A DNA stretch of 64,000 bases from Bacillota bacterium (GTDB taxonomy: Bacteria > Bacillota > Clostridia > Peptostreptococcales > Anaerovoracaceae), in contig JAQXQE010000017.1 in the NCBI GenBank assembly GCA_029101005.1, positions 16,803-80,802 on the forward strand, read 5' to 3'. How positions within the stretch are numbered: position 1 is the stretch's first letter; every line of letters begins with the position of its first letter. Positions 44,249-54,184 of the stretch are shown here, piece after piece. The translations under genes were made by a program, and so were the position numbers. Below the pieces are notes generated by a model. That model searched no databases and was not told the DNA's origin. It worked only from the letters and a program-made list of their open reading frames with translations.

Positions 44249-44452
44249 TTAATGAATATTACGCTTGTGCTTCTCTGTATCGATATTCTCGGTAGGGAAG
44301 TATAAGGTCTTATTCTCAGAGGCATCTGTGTCGCTGTCCTTCTTGCGGCGTCTTACAGGAGCCTCATTATCTTTGCCATCAGAAATATAATTGATTATCG
44401 CAAAGATAAGCAGGAATATAAGTACGATTAAACCGAGCAGAATCAGTGGCAT
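44249..44452 (-). CDS. Small membrane protein (67 aa), unknown function
   Basis: Minus-strand gene converging on ppk1. From the ATG at 44452 (GGAGG exactly 5 bases upstream; the track's TTG at 44464 lies before that site) it encodes 67 residues: one N-terminal transmembrane helix (about residues 2-22, LILLGLIVLIFLLIFAII) and a hydrophilic tail with a basic patch (RRRKK). I do not recognise it. On the minus strand a TATAAT with a weak TTCATT 17 bases upstream could be its promoter (around 44480-44510). No clear terminator separates it from ppk1. Confidence 0.75.
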   Translation of the reverse strand: MPLILLGLIVLIFLLIFAIINYISDGKDNEAPVRRRKKDSDTDASENKTLYFPTENIDTEKHKRNIH

Positions 44453-44464
44453 AATTTCCTCCAA

Positions 44465-44705
44465 TGTTCATAGAAATAACATATGAATATTATATATTAT
44501 GCTGAGTAAAGAATGAAGAGGATTTTGCTCAGTATTTATTGCATGAAACTGAGATTTGAAGTGCAAATTATGCGTATTTATGGTATGATAATTATGTATA
44601 ATTTTGCACTATTTTTGTGCAAAAAATTCACAGGGTATTGAGACATTGGGACTGTGAACTAGTTTATAATTAATAATTTTTAAAATATTTAATAGGAGAG
44701 CAAAC
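44465..44705 (+). other. AT-rich intergenic region and ileS leader with two hairpins
   Basis: About 240 bases between the divergent small membrane gene and ileS. No T-box can be recognised: there is no GGGTGG-type T-box sequence and no terminator with a long T-run. Visible structures are TTTTGCAC / TATTTTT / GTGCAAAA (44602-44624) and TTCACAG / 18-base loop / CTGTGAA (44627-44658). A TATAAT occurs at 44597-44602 without a good -35. AGGAGAG precedes the ileS ATG. Confidence 0.5.
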
Positions 44706-47700
44706 ATGTTTGAAAAACTTTCGGAGAAGCCTGTTGCTGAATATCAGAACGAACAGGTAGCGCATTGGAACGAGATGGATCTTCTCGAGCTCTGCGTAAC
44801 TGAGCGTGAGGGAGCACCAAGCTATGTATTCTATGAGGGACCGCCAACTGCTAACGGCCGTCCAGGAATTCACCACGTTATGGCAAGAACTCTTAAGGAC
44901 TCAGTTAACAGATATAAGACTATGCAGGGTTTCCAGGTTAAGAGAAAAGGTGGCTGGGATACTCACGGTCTTCCTGTAGAGATCGAGGTTGAGAAGCAGC
45001 TCGGCTTCAGCGGCAAGCAGGATATCGAGAAGTACGGTATCAGAGAATTCAATGAGAAGTGCAGAGAGTCTGTATTCACATACACTCAGATGTGGACAGA
45101 TATGTCAGAGAGAATGGCATACCTCGCTGATATGAAGGACCCATACATCACATACAAGAACGATTATATCGAGACTGGTTGGTGGATCCTCAAGACTGCT
45201 TTTGATAAGGATCTCGTATACGAAGGATACAAGATTCTCCCATACTGCCCAAGATGTGGAACAGGACTTGCTTCACACGAGGTAGCTCAGGGATACAAGA
45301 TGGTTAAGGTTAACACACTGACTGTAAAGTTCAAGAAGAAGGGTACAGACAACGAGTACTTCCTCGCTTGGACAACAACACCTTGGACACTCGCTGCTAA
45401 CAGCTGTCTGACAGTTGGACCTGACATCGACTACGTAAAGGTTAAGATGACATCAGGCGAAAACGAGGGTAACATCTTCTACATCGCTAAGAACCTTGCA
45501 GCTAAGACATTCGGTAAGGATGAGTACGAGGTTATCGAGGAGCTCAAGGGTAAGGATATGGAGTACATGGAGTATGAGCAGCTCATGCCATTCTGTGTAC
45601 CAGAGAAAGGTAAGAACGCATTCATCGTAACATGCATGGACTATGTATCCATCGAGGATGGTACAGGTATCGTACATACAGCTCCTGCATTCGGTGAAGA
45701 CGACTACCAGTGCGGAAGAAAGTACAACGTGGCAGTACTTCAGCCAGTAGATGAGAAGGGTGAATACACAGCTACACCTTGGAAGGGTCACTTCGTAATG
45801 GAGGACGGCCTCGACGTTGAGATCATCAAGTACCTTGCACAGGACGACAAGATCTACGCTAAGCAGAAGCTTGAGCACAACTATCCACACTGCTGGAGAT
45901 GTTCAACTCCACTCGTATACTATGCAAACAAGTCATGGTACATCGAGATGAGCAAGCTCAAGGATGAGCTCGTAGCTAACAACAATACAGTAAATTGGTA
46001 TCCGGATTACATCGGAGAGAAGAGATTCGGTAACTGGATTGCAGATGTTAAGGACTGGGCTATCTCAAGATCAAGATACTGGGGTACACCAATTCCTATC
46101 TGGAGATGCGAGTGCGGACACCTCCACTGCATCGGTTCAAGAGCTGAACTCGTAGAACTTGCTAACGAGGATATCGATGAGAGCATTGAGCTGCATAGAC
46201 CATATGTTGATGAAGTAACTCTCACATGTCCAGAGTGCGGCAAGACAATGCACAGAGTAACTGAGGTAATGGACTGCTGGTTCGACTCAGGAGCAATGCC
46301 ATTCGCTCAGTGGCACTATCCGTTTGAGAACAAGGAGAGATTTGACGAGCTCTTCCCTGCAGACTTCATCTGCGAGGGTATCGACCAGACAAGAGGTTGG
46401 TTCTACTCACTGATGGCTGTATCAACAATCGTAAAGGGATGCGCACCTTACAAGAACGTTCTTGTTAACGACCTTATCCTTGATAAGGAAGGTAAGAAGA
46501 TGTCAAAGTCAAGAGGCAACACAGTATCACCATTCGAGCTTCTCGACAAGTACGGTGCTGACGCACTCAGATGGTACCTCGTATCAGTATCACCAGCATG
46601 GACTCCAACAAAGTTCGATGAGGACGGTGTTAAGGATGTTGTAAGCAAGGTATTCGGAACACTCAGAAATACATACAACTTCTTCACACTTTACTCAAAT
46701 CTTGATGATCTCGATGCTGCTAAGATCGAGATTCCATATGCTGATAGACCAGAGCTCGACAGATGGATCATCTCAAAGTACAACAAGCTCATCAAGTACA
46801 CAACAGAGAGCATGGATGCTTATGACCATATGAAGACTGTTAAGGCAATCGGAGAGTTCATCTCTGAGGACCTTTCAAACTGGTACATCAGAAGAGCAAG
46901 AAGAAGATTCTATGCTGAGGGCATGACAGATGATAAGAAGGCTGTATATGCAACAACATACGAGATTCTCCTCGGACTCTCAAAGATGATGGCTCCTATC
47001 GCTCCATTCATCAGTGATGAGATCTACACAAAGTTGACAGGCGAGGCAACAGTTCACACTGCATTCTACCCAGTATGCGACGAGTCACTCATCGACGAGG
47101 CAGTTGAGGAGAGAATGGATCTCGTAAAGACTCTCGTTAACCTCGGAAGAGGAACAAGAGAGCAGGAGAAGCTCAAGGTTAGACAGCCACTCCAGAAGGT
47201 AATCGTTGACGGTAAGTATGAGTCACTCATCGCTAACCTCACAGACCTCATCGAGGAGGAGCTGAACGTTAAGGAAGTAGTATTCGAGAACGACCTTGAC
47301 CAGTACATGAACTACTCAGTAAAGCCTAACTTCAGAGCAGCTGGTCCTGTTCTTGGTAAGAACATCAAGGAGTTCGGACAGAAGATGGCTGCAGCTGATG
47401 CTAAGGAGATCATCGCTCAGCTCGCTAATGGCGCAGTTGAGATGGAGCTTGGCGGAGAGAAGTATGAGATCACAGAGGACTTCCTCGATGTAAGAATCTC
47501 AGCTAAGGAGGGCTTCGTTGTAGGAATGGAGAACAACGTATTCACAATCCTCGACACTGTACTCACACCAGAGCTCATCGAGCAGGGTTATGTAAGAGAG
47601 ATCATCTCAAAGATTCAGCAGCTCCGTAAGCAGGCTGACTTCGAGATGATGGACAATATCACAATCTACCTCAATGCTGACGAGGAGATTAAGGCAGCAG

Positions 47701-47822
47701 TAGATGCTAACGCAGAGTTCATCATGGATGAGACTCTCGCTAAGAGCATCGAAGCTAAGAGCGACCTTGAGGAGTTCGATATCAACGGACACAAGACAGG
47801 AATCGCTGTAGAGAGAATCTAA
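44706..47822 (+). CDS. ileS: Isoleucyl-tRNA synthetase, type 2 (eukaryote-like) with GxHH motif
   Basis: Class I synthetase charging tRNA-Ile with proofreading. 1038 aa and sequence style (FYEGPPTANGRPG…, WDTHGLPVEIEVEKQLG) place it in the IleRS2 group related to the eukaryotic cytosolic enzyme, which is commonly mupirocin-tolerant. The HxGH signature, expected as PHYGH, reads PGIHH (about residues 49-53): first and third positions are swapped (GxHH). KMSKSRGN (about 598-605) is normal. The CP1 editing domain follows LAWTTTPWTLAAN, and the anticodon-binding and C-terminal domains are present. It has its own leader and is followed 21 bases later by rlmN. Confidence 0.97.
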   Translation: MFEKLSEKPVAEYQNEQVAHWNEMDLLELCVTEREGAPSYVFYEGPPTANGRPGIHHVMARTLKDSVNRYKTMQGFQVKRKGGWDTHGLPVEIEVEKQLGFSGKQDIEKYGIREFNEKCRESVFTYTQMWTDMSERMAYLADMKDPYITYKNDYIETGWWILKTAFDKDLVYEGYKILPYCPRCGTGLASHEVAQGYKMVKVNTLTVKFKKKGTDNEYFLAWTTTPWTLAANSCLTVGPDIDYVKVKMTSGENEGNIFYIAKNLAAKTFGKDEYEVIEELKGKDMEYMEYEQLMPFCVPEKGKNAFIVTCMDYVSIEDGTGIVHTAPAFGEDDYQCGRKYNVAVLQPVDEKGEYTATPWKGHFVMEDGLDVEIIKYLAQDDKIYAKQKLEHNYPHCWRCSTPLVYYANKSWYIEMSKLKDELVANNNTVNWYPDYIGEKRFGNWIADVKDWAISRSRYWGTPIPIWRCECGHLHCIGSRAELVELANEDIDESIELHRPYVDEVTLTCPECGKTMHRVTEVMDCWFDSGAMPFAQWHYPFENKERFDELFPADFICEGIDQTRGWFYSLMAVSTIVKGCAPYKNVLVNDLILDKEGKKMSKSRGNTVSPFELLDKYGADALRWYLVSVSPAWTPTKFDEDGVKDVVSKVFGTLRNTYNFFTLYSNLDDLDAAKIEIPYADRPELDRWIISKYNKLIKYTTESMDAYDHMKTVKAIGEFISEDLSNWYIRRARRRFYAEGMTDDKKAVYATTYEILLGLSKMMAPIAPFISDEIYTKLTGEATVHTAFYPVCDESLIDEAVEERMDLVKTLVNLGRGTREQEKLKVRQPLQKVIVDGKYESLIANLTDLIEEELNVKEVVFENDLDQYMNYSVKPNFRAAGPVLGKNIKEFGQKMAAADAKEIIAQLANGAVEMELGGEKYEITEDFLDVRISAKEGFVVGMENNVFTILDTVLTPELIEQGYVREIISKIQQLRKQADFEMMDNITIYLNADEEIKAAVDANAEFIMDETLAKSIEAKSDLEEFDINGHKTGIAVERI

Positions 47823-47843
47823 GCAATCCACGAAAGGACAAAG

Positions 47844-48887
47844 ATGGCTAATAAGGACGGAAAGCAGAATATTCTCAGTCTGAATACAGAGGAACTCAAA
47901 GCAGTAATGCTTGAGTACGGAGAAGCTGCTTTCCGTGCCAAGCAGATCTTTGGTTGGCTTGCTAAGGGCACAGAGAGTTTCGAGGACATGCTCAATATCC
48001 CCTCGAAACTCATAGCCCGTCTCGAGGAAGATTACTATATCGGACTGCCATGCATCGTAAGAAGCAGCAAGTCTGCGATTGATGGAACGGTAAAAGTTCT
48101 GTATGAAATGGCGGACGGCTCCTGCGTAGAATCGGTATGTATGCAGTATTCGTATGGTAATTCAATATGCATCTCAACTCAGGCTGGATGTAGAATGGGA
48201 TGCACATTCTGTGCAACCGGAATCGGCGGTCTTGAGAGAAACCTGACAGCAGGTGAGATGCTTGGTGAAGTACTTCAGATGAGAAACTTCATTGGTGATA
48301 GAATCAATCACATAGTGTTAATGGGTATGGGAGAGCCGTTTGATAACTACGAGAATGTTGCACGTTTCCTGAAGCTTGTTAACGATAAAGCAGGATATAA
48401 CCTGAGCATGAGAGATATCACGGTATCAACATGCGGAATCATTCCGATGATCGAAAGATTTGGAGATGACTTCAAGCAGGTGAATCTTGCAGTCTCACTC
48501 CACGCACCTAATGACGAGATAAGACGCAGAACTATGCCAGTTGCGAAGGCATATCCTTACAAGGATCTTATGAAGGCATGCAAGGAGTATACGCAGAAGA
48601 CCGGTAGACGAATTACTTTTGAGTATTCGATGATTAATGGTGTTAATGATTCGGCAGAATGTGCAGAAGAGCTTGCTTCAAACATCAAAGGCTGGCTCAG
48701 CCATGTTAATCTCATTCCGCTCAATGCTGTGAAAGAGAAAGATTACAAAGCTTCAGAGACAAAGAGAATTAAGGCATTTAAGTCTATTCTCGAATCATAT
48801 GATATAGCATGCACAATAAGAAGAACGCTTGGTTCAGATATTGATGCAGCATGCGGACAACTGAGGAACAACAATCGTAATAATTAA
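47844..48887 (+). CDS. rlmN: 23S rRNA (adenine2503-C2)/tRNA methyltransferase RlmN
   Basis: Radical-SAM enzyme methylating A2503 of 23S rRNA and A37 of some tRNAs. 347 aa: radical-SAM cluster CRMGCTFC (CxxxCxxC, about residues 117-124), GMGEPFDNYENV, and the C-terminal Cys in AACGQL used for the methyl-transfer intermediate. The N-terminal helical domain (LNTEELKAVMLEYGEAAFRAKQIF) is typical. It follows ileS without a terminator. Confidence 0.97.
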   Translation: MANKDGKQNILSLNTEELKAVMLEYGEAAFRAKQIFGWLAKGTESFEDMLNIPSKLIARLEEDYYIGLPCIVRSSKSAIDGTVKVLYEMADGSCVESVCMQYSYGNSICISTQAGCRMGCTFCATGIGGLERNLTAGEMLGEVLQMRNFIGDRINHIVLMGMGEPFDNYENVARFLKLVNDKAGYNLSMRDITVSTCGIIPMIERFGDDFKQVNLAVSLHAPNDEIRRRTMPVAKAYPYKDLMKACKEYTQKTGRRITFEYSMINGVNDSAECAEELASNIKGWLSHVNLIPLNAVKEKDYKASETKRIKAFKSILESYDIACTIRRTLGSDIDAACGQLRNNNRNN

Positions 48888-48903
48888 CGGAGGCTAAGGT
48901 TAG

Positions 48904-49917
48904 ATGAGAATACTTGTAGACGGTATGGGAGGCGATTATTCGCCATCAGAAATAGTTAAGGGTGCAGTTAGAGCTGCTTCAGAGGTAGATGCGACAATTG
49001 GAATTCTCGGACCAGAGGAGACAATTAACAATCTTCTCAAGCAGGAGAACTGGACTGGTAACAATATTGAGGTAATCAACGCTGCAGAGGTGATTACTAA
49101 TGATGATTCGCCAGCACTGGCAATCAGAAGAAAGAAAGATTCAACAATTGTTAAGGGCATGAATATGCTCAAGGCAGGTGAGGCTGATGCATTCATCTCA
49201 GCAGGAAGCACAGGAGCTCTGCTCTCAGGTGGACTTCTTCTGCTCGGAAGAATCAAGGGCATCAAGAGACCTGCTCTCGCAGCGTTCTTCCCTAAGATCG
49301 GACAGGACGATACAACACTTATTGTTGACTGTGGTTCAAATGTTGAGACAAAGCCAGAGCACATCCTTCAGAATGGAATCATGGGAAGCATCTTCGTTAA
49401 CTGTGTAAAGGGTATTGAGAACCCAGAGGTTAAACTTCTCAATGTAGGTGCTGAGGATGGTAAGGGTAACGACCTTCACAAAGAGGCATTCGAAATGCTC
49501 AAGGAGAGCAACGTTAACTTCACAGGTAATGTTGAGGGAAGAGACGTATGCTTTGGAGTATGCGATGTAGTTGCAACTGATGGATTCTCAGGAAATGTAT
49601 TCCTCAAGAGTTCAGAGGGAGTTGCAATCGCAATTATGAATAGAGTAAAGGAGAAGCTTACCGAGGGCTTACAGGCTAAGCTTGGAGCTGCTCTTGCGTA
49701 CGGCAAGCTCAAGGAACTCAAGGCAGAGTTCAACTATGACAGAGAAGGCGGTGCACCAATTCTCGGTCTCAAGGGTGCTGTACTCAAGATTCACGGTAAT
49801 TCAAAGGCTCCTGCAGTGTACTACGCAATTAAGAAAGCTATTCCATACGTTGAGAATGACGTAACAGGTAAGATTGCAGCTGCAGCAGCGGCGAACAAGG
49901 ATATATGTGCAGAATAG
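48904..49917 (+). CDS. plsX: Phosphate acyltransferase PlsX
   Basis: Turns acyl-ACP into acyl-phosphate, the acyl donor for PlsY. 337 aa, with the opening VDGMGGDYSPSEIVKGA, DDSPALAIRRKKDST, ISAGSTGALLSGG and TDGFSGNVFLKSSEG. The GGAGG site is 12 bases upstream. The partner PlsY is encoded within the fusion gene at 56393. The acpP gene often found between plsX and rnc is absent, and rnc overlaps by 13 bases. Confidence 0.96.
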   Translation: MRILVDGMGGDYSPSEIVKGAVRAASEVDATIGILGPEETINNLLKQENWTGNNIEVINAAEVITNDDSPALAIRRKKDSTIVKGMNMLKAGEADAFISAGSTGALLSGGLLLLGRIKGIKRPALAAFFPKIGQDDTTLIVDCGSNVETKPEHILQNGIMGSIFVNCVKGIENPEVKLLNVGAEDGKGNDLHKEAFEMLKESNVNFTGNVEGRDVCFGVCDVVATDGFSGNVFLKSSEGVAIAIMNRVKEKLTEGLQAKLGAALAYGKLKELKAEFNYDREGGAPILGLKGAVLKIHGNSKAPAVYYAIKKAIPYVENDVTGKIAAAAAANKDICAE

Positions 49918-50597
49918 AAGAATTACAGAGCACAATTCAATACAGATTTGACAATGAGACACTTCTCGTCAATGCACTGACTCACAGTTCTTACGCATCT
50001 GAGAATGGTAAGAACTATCGTTCCAACAATGAGCGACTCGAGTTTATCGGTGATGCATATCTTGGAGCAGTCGTTGCAACGAAGCTCTACAGTGTTATGG
50101 ATGATACTCAGGAGGGTATTCTCTCTCGAAAGAGAGCAGAAGTAGTATGCGAGTCAACTCTTGCTGATGTAGCAAGAAGCATTGGACTCGGCAAGTATAT
50201 TCTGCTCGGCAAAGGAGAGGATGCGCACAACGGCAGAGAGAAGGATTCAATTCTCTCCGATGCTATGGAGGCTGTTATAGGCGCTATCTTCCTTGATGGC
50301 GGCTTTGATGCCTGCAGAGAAGTTATTCTTAGACTCTTCGCTGAGAAGATTAGAATGGCTATCAAGGGTGAACTAATCCATGATTTCAAATCAGAGCTTC
50401 AGAGAAGAATTCAACATAGATTCCACGAGAACAGACTTGAATATGTTGTCGTAGCAGAGAGCGGACCGGCGCACGACAAGACTTTTACCGTAGAGGTCCG
50501 TCACAGAGATGAGCCAATTGGCGAAGGAAGCAGTAAGAGCAAGCTCAAGGCAGAGCAGGCAGCTGCTGCATCTGTACTCAAGAAAGGGGTATTCTAA
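49905..50597 (+). CDS. rnc: Ribonuclease III
   Basis: Cuts double-stranded RNA in rRNA processing and mRNA turnover. 230 aa: catalytic domain (about 1-150) with NNERLEFIGDAYLGAVVA (the signature holding catalytic Glu/Asp) and SILSDAMEAVIGAIFLDGG, then a double-stranded-RNA-binding domain (about 155-228) with KSELQRRIQHRFHENRLEY and GEGSSKSKLKAEQAAA. Its start overlaps the plsX end, and smc begins 2 bases after its stop. Confidence 0.97.
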   Translation: MCRIEELQSTIQYRFDNETLLVNALTHSSYASENGKNYRSNNERLEFIGDAYLGAVVATKLYSVMDDTQEGILSRKRAEVVCESTLADVARSIGLGKYILLGKGEDAHNGREKDSILSDAMEAVIGAIFLDGGFDACREVILRLFAEKIRMAIKGELIHDFKSELQRRIQHRFHENRLEYVVVAESGPAHDKTFTVEVRHRDEPIGEGSSKSKLKAEQAAAASVLKKGVF

Positions 50598-50599
50598 CT

Positions 50600-53500
50600 T
50601 TGTATTTCAAGCGAATCGAACTGCAGGGATTCAAGTCTTTCGCAGATCCAGTAACAATTGAACTGAATGACGGTATCACCTGCATTATCGGTCCTAATGG
50701 AAGTGGTAAGAGTAACATCAGCGATGCGCTTAGATGGGTTCTCGGAGAGCAGAGCTCGAAGCAGCTTCGTGGAAGCAAGATGCAGGATGTTATTTTCTCT
50801 GGTACCAACACAAGAAAGCCTAAGGGTATGGCTGAGGTTACGCTCGTAATCGATAATACTACAGGCATTCTTCCTTTGGAGTACAACGAGGTAGCTGTTA
50901 CAAGAAGAATGTTCAGATCTGGTGAGAGTGAGTATCTCATCAATGGTAATAACTGCAGACTCAAGGACATCAAGGAGCTCTTCATGGACACTGGTATCGG
51001 TGTCGATGGTTATTCAATCATCGGTCAGGGTAAGATTGCCGAGATTGTTAGCCAGAAGGCTGAGAGTAGAAGACAGATTTTTGAAGAGGCTGCAGGAGTT
51101 GTTCTTTACAAGAGTCGTAAGACTGACGCGGAGAACAAGCTCAAGACAGCAAGTGACAATCTCGAGAGAGTAAGAGATATTATCGCGGAGATTGAAGGCA
51201 GAATCGGAGGTCTTAAGGAGGATTCCGAGAAGGCTATCGAGTATATCGGTCTCAGAGACAGATATAAGACACTTGGTATCAATATCATCCTACACAATCT
51301 CGATGGTCTCGAGAAGAGCGTTGAGGCTGGTAAGGCTGACCTGTTAGACGCTGAGAAGAAGATTCTCGATATTCAGTCTAAGCTCATCGAGCTTGATGAT
51401 GAGATTGATACAAGAAGTGCAGATGATACTGAACTTCAGGAGAAACTCTACGATAAGAACAATGAGCTCCTCGCTAAGATTAATGAGCTGAACACAATTA
51501 GTAGTAGTGGTCAGGTTAACGACGAGAAGCTTAACAATATCGAGAGAGAACTCGAGAGACTTAATGCGGCAATTGAGGAGAATGAAGCTAAGCTCGAAGA
51601 GGAGAGAGCTTCATTTGTTGAGCTTGAGGCGAAAGATAACGAGTACAATACAGCTCTTGAAGAAGCTAAGTCGAATTACAATCAGGCTGTAATGAAGCTC
51701 ACTGAGCATAATTCAGAGCAGATTGAGGTTTCTGATCATATTGAGAGAAATAAGGACGAGATCATCTCGCTTAACAGCTTCTGCATTAGCAGAAATGGAG
51801 ATATCAATACTCTCGAGAACTATAAGAAGACACTGAGCGACAGAATCGAAGCAATCCAGTCGGATAATAGCGGCAGAGACGCCAGGGATGCTGAGCTCAG
51901 AGCTTCATTTGCTGATATTGAGGCTAAACTCGAAGCGAAGGAGAAGGAACTCAACGACGCTAGAGAGGCACTGGCGAATAATGACGAAGAAATTTTATCT
52001 GTTAACAGAAAGATAGCTGACTGCTCAACAGAGATCTTCGACCTTACTGACAAATTCAACAGAACAGAAGCTCGTAGAAATACTATCGAAGAGATGGAGA
52101 ATAACTACGAGGGATATAATAATGCGGTTAAGGCTGTAATGAGAAAGTCATTCGGCGGCATCATCGGAACTGTTTCTGACATCATCACAGTTCCTGATGG
52201 TTATGCGACTGCAATTGAGACAGCTCTCGGTAATGGACTTCAGAACATCGTCTGCAAGGATGATGCTTCAGCTAAGGCTGCGGTAAGCTGGCTCAAGTCA
52301 GCTAAAGCTGGAAGAGCGACTTTCCTGCCTATAGAGTCAATTAGAGCAGAAAGAATCAGACCTGATAATTCAGTTGTCAATGCGGACGGATATATCGGTA
52401 TCGCATCTGACCTTATTGAGTATGATTCAAAGTATTCAAACATCGCAGAATATCTTCTCTGCAGAGTAATCGTTGCTGATAATATGGACAATGCGGTTAT
52501 CATTGCTAAGAAGAATATTAGAGGATTCAGAATTGTAACACTTGACGGTGAAGTAATCAGTTCAGCTGGTTCAATCACTGGAGGTAAGTATGTCAACAAG
52601 TCAGCTAATCTTCTCGATCGTAAGAAGGAGATTGAGGAGCTTGGCGCTGAGCTTGAGAAACTGAGAAGCAGAATATCACAACTCAAGAGTGATAGAGCAG
52701 AACTTAGTGATAAGCTGGCCGAGGCTAACAGCAAGAAAGGTAGCTTGCTTGAGAATGCTCAGACTATCGAGATTGAGTACAACGTACTTAAGGCTGATAG
52801 AGATCATACTTCTGAACTTGTTAAGGAGAGCGGAAGCAATGCTGATAAGGCTGCATCTGAGATTAATACTATCAGAGATGATATCGCATCCGCTGAGAAT
52901 ATGATCAAGAAGCATAGAGCAGCTATTCAGGAAGCTGAGGAGAAGTCACAAGTTTACAATGATGAACTCGACGGCCTTATGGCTAGACAGGATGAGCTCA
53001 AGGCTCTCATCGAGGAATACAATGAGTCAATCATTGCTCTCAAGGTAGAGGTCACCGAGAATGAGACAAAGATCTACTCACAGAATGAGCTCGTCGAGAA
53101 GGTAAGAGATAATATCACTGATCTCGAGGAGGCACTGAGGGAGGATAAGGAACTTAGAGCTGAGCATGAGACTAACAGAAATCTCCTCACAAGCACGGGT
53201 GTTGAATCTGAGGAGCAGATAGAGCAGCTCAAGAAAGACAAAGCTGATATCGAGCTTGAGATTGCTGACCTCAATGCTGCTTATGACAATAATAAGGCTG
53301 CATATGATGCTGCGAATAAGGAGCAGAGAAGACTTAATGGTGAGATTGAGTCTGCTAAGGAAGAGAAGTATAAGCTTGAGCTTAAGACTACTCGTAACGA
53401 GACACTTCTCGATACTCAGAAGGACAAGCTCTGGGATGATTTTGAGGTTTCATACGCTGAGGCAGTTGATATGAGAGAACCAGACTTCGCTATTACAGCA

Positions 53501-54160
53501 GGTAACAGGGAGTCTAAGGAGATTAAACTGAGAATGGCAGAGCTTGGCGATGTCAATATCAGCGCAATCGAGGAATATAAGAAGGTAAGCAAGAGATATG
53601 AGTTCCTGACAACTCAGGAAGCTGACACAAGCAAGGCTATGGACGAGCTCGAGTCAATCATCTCCAATATGGACAAGACTATTAGAGTCAAGTTCAAGGA
53701 GACCTTCGATGAGGTTGTAATTAATTTCGAGAAAGCTTTCAAGGACCTCTTTGGAGGCGGATATGCGGAGCTTACACTCGAGGATCCAGAGAATCCGCTC
53801 GAGTCAGGCATCGAGATTACAGCACAGCCACCTGGCAAGAAACTCAAGAACATCAACCTTCTCTCTGGAGGAGAGAAGACTCTCACAGCTATTGCACTGA
53901 TGTTCGCTGTACTCAGAGCTAAGCCAACACCTTTCTGTATTCTTGACGAGGTTGAGGCTGCTCTCGACGAAGTTAATATTGAGAGATTCTCAGACTATCT
54001 CAGAAACTTCGAAGGAATTCAGTTCGCACTCATCACTCACCAGAAGGCAACAATGGAGCATGCTGATGTTCTCTACGGCGTAACAATGCCGGAGCAGGGC
54101 GTATCGAGAATGCTCTCACTTAAACTTGGTGATGATTTCAATGTTCCAGGGCTGGAATAG
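50600..54160 (+). CDS. smc: Chromosome segregation protein SMC
   Basis: Condensin ATPase that compacts and segregates the chromosome with ScpA/B. 1186 aa in the usual layout: N-terminal head with Walker A GPNGSGKSNISDAL (about residues 32-45), two long Glu/Lys-rich coiled-coil arms (about 170-500 and 670-1000), a hinge (about 515-640, FGGIIGTVSDIITVPDGY), and a C-terminal head with LLSGGEKTLTAIALMF (signature) and CILDEVEAALDE (Walker B). It starts with TTG at 50600, coupled to rnc. Confidence 0.97.
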   Translation: MYFKRIELQGFKSFADPVTIELNDGITCIIGPNGSGKSNISDALRWVLGEQSSKQLRGSKMQDVIFSGTNTRKPKGMAEVTLVIDNTTGILPLEYNEVAVTRRMFRSGESEYLINGNNCRLKDIKELFMDTGIGVDGYSIIGQGKIAEIVSQKAESRRQIFEEAAGVVLYKSRKTDAENKLKTASDNLERVRDIIAEIEGRIGGLKEDSEKAIEYIGLRDRYKTLGINIILHNLDGLEKSVEAGKADLLDAEKKILDIQSKLIELDDEIDTRSADDTELQEKLYDKNNELLAKINELNTISSSGQVNDEKLNNIERELERLNAAIEENEAKLEEERASFVELEAKDNEYNTALEEAKSNYNQAVMKLTEHNSEQIEVSDHIERNKDEIISLNSFCISRNGDINTLENYKKTLSDRIEAIQSDNSGRDARDAELRASFADIEAKLEAKEKELNDAREALANNDEEILSVNRKIADCSTEIFDLTDKFNRTEARRNTIEEMENNYEGYNNAVKAVMRKSFGGIIGTVSDIITVPDGYATAIETALGNGLQNIVCKDDASAKAAVSWLKSAKAGRATFLPIESIRAERIRPDNSVVNADGYIGIASDLIEYDSKYSNIAEYLLCRVIVADNMDNAVIIAKKNIRGFRIVTLDGEVISSAGSITGGKYVNKSANLLDRKKEIEELGAELEKLRSRISQLKSDRAELSDKLAEANSKKGSLLENAQTIEIEYNVLKADRDHTSELVKESGSNADKAASEINTIRDDIASAENMIKKHRAAIQEAEEKSQVYNDELDGLMARQDELKALIEEYNESIIALKVEVTENETKIYSQNELVEKVRDNITDLEEALREDKELRAEHETNRNLLTSTGVESEEQIEQLKKDKADIELEIADLNAAYDNNKAAYDAANKEQRRLNGEIESAKEEKYKLELKTTRNETLLDTQKDKLWDDFEVSYAEAVDMREPDFAITAGNRESKEIKLRMAELGDVNISAIEEYKKVSKRYEFLTTQEADTSKAMDELESIISNMDKTIRVKFKETFDEVVINFEKAFKDLFGGGYAELTLEDPENPLESGIEITAQPPGKKLKNINLLSGGEKTLTAIALMFAVLRAKPTPFCILDEVEAALDEVNIERFSDYLRNFEGIQFALITHQKATMEHADVLYGVTMPEQGVSRMLSLKLGDDFNVPGLE

Positions 54161-54184
54161 AATATAATAAGAGGATAAAGAATA

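Noticed and set aside
44600-44660. TGGGACTGTG as a T-box sequence upstream of ileS
   Set aside because: Does not match the conserved T-box core, and no competing terminator or stem I with specifier loop was found.
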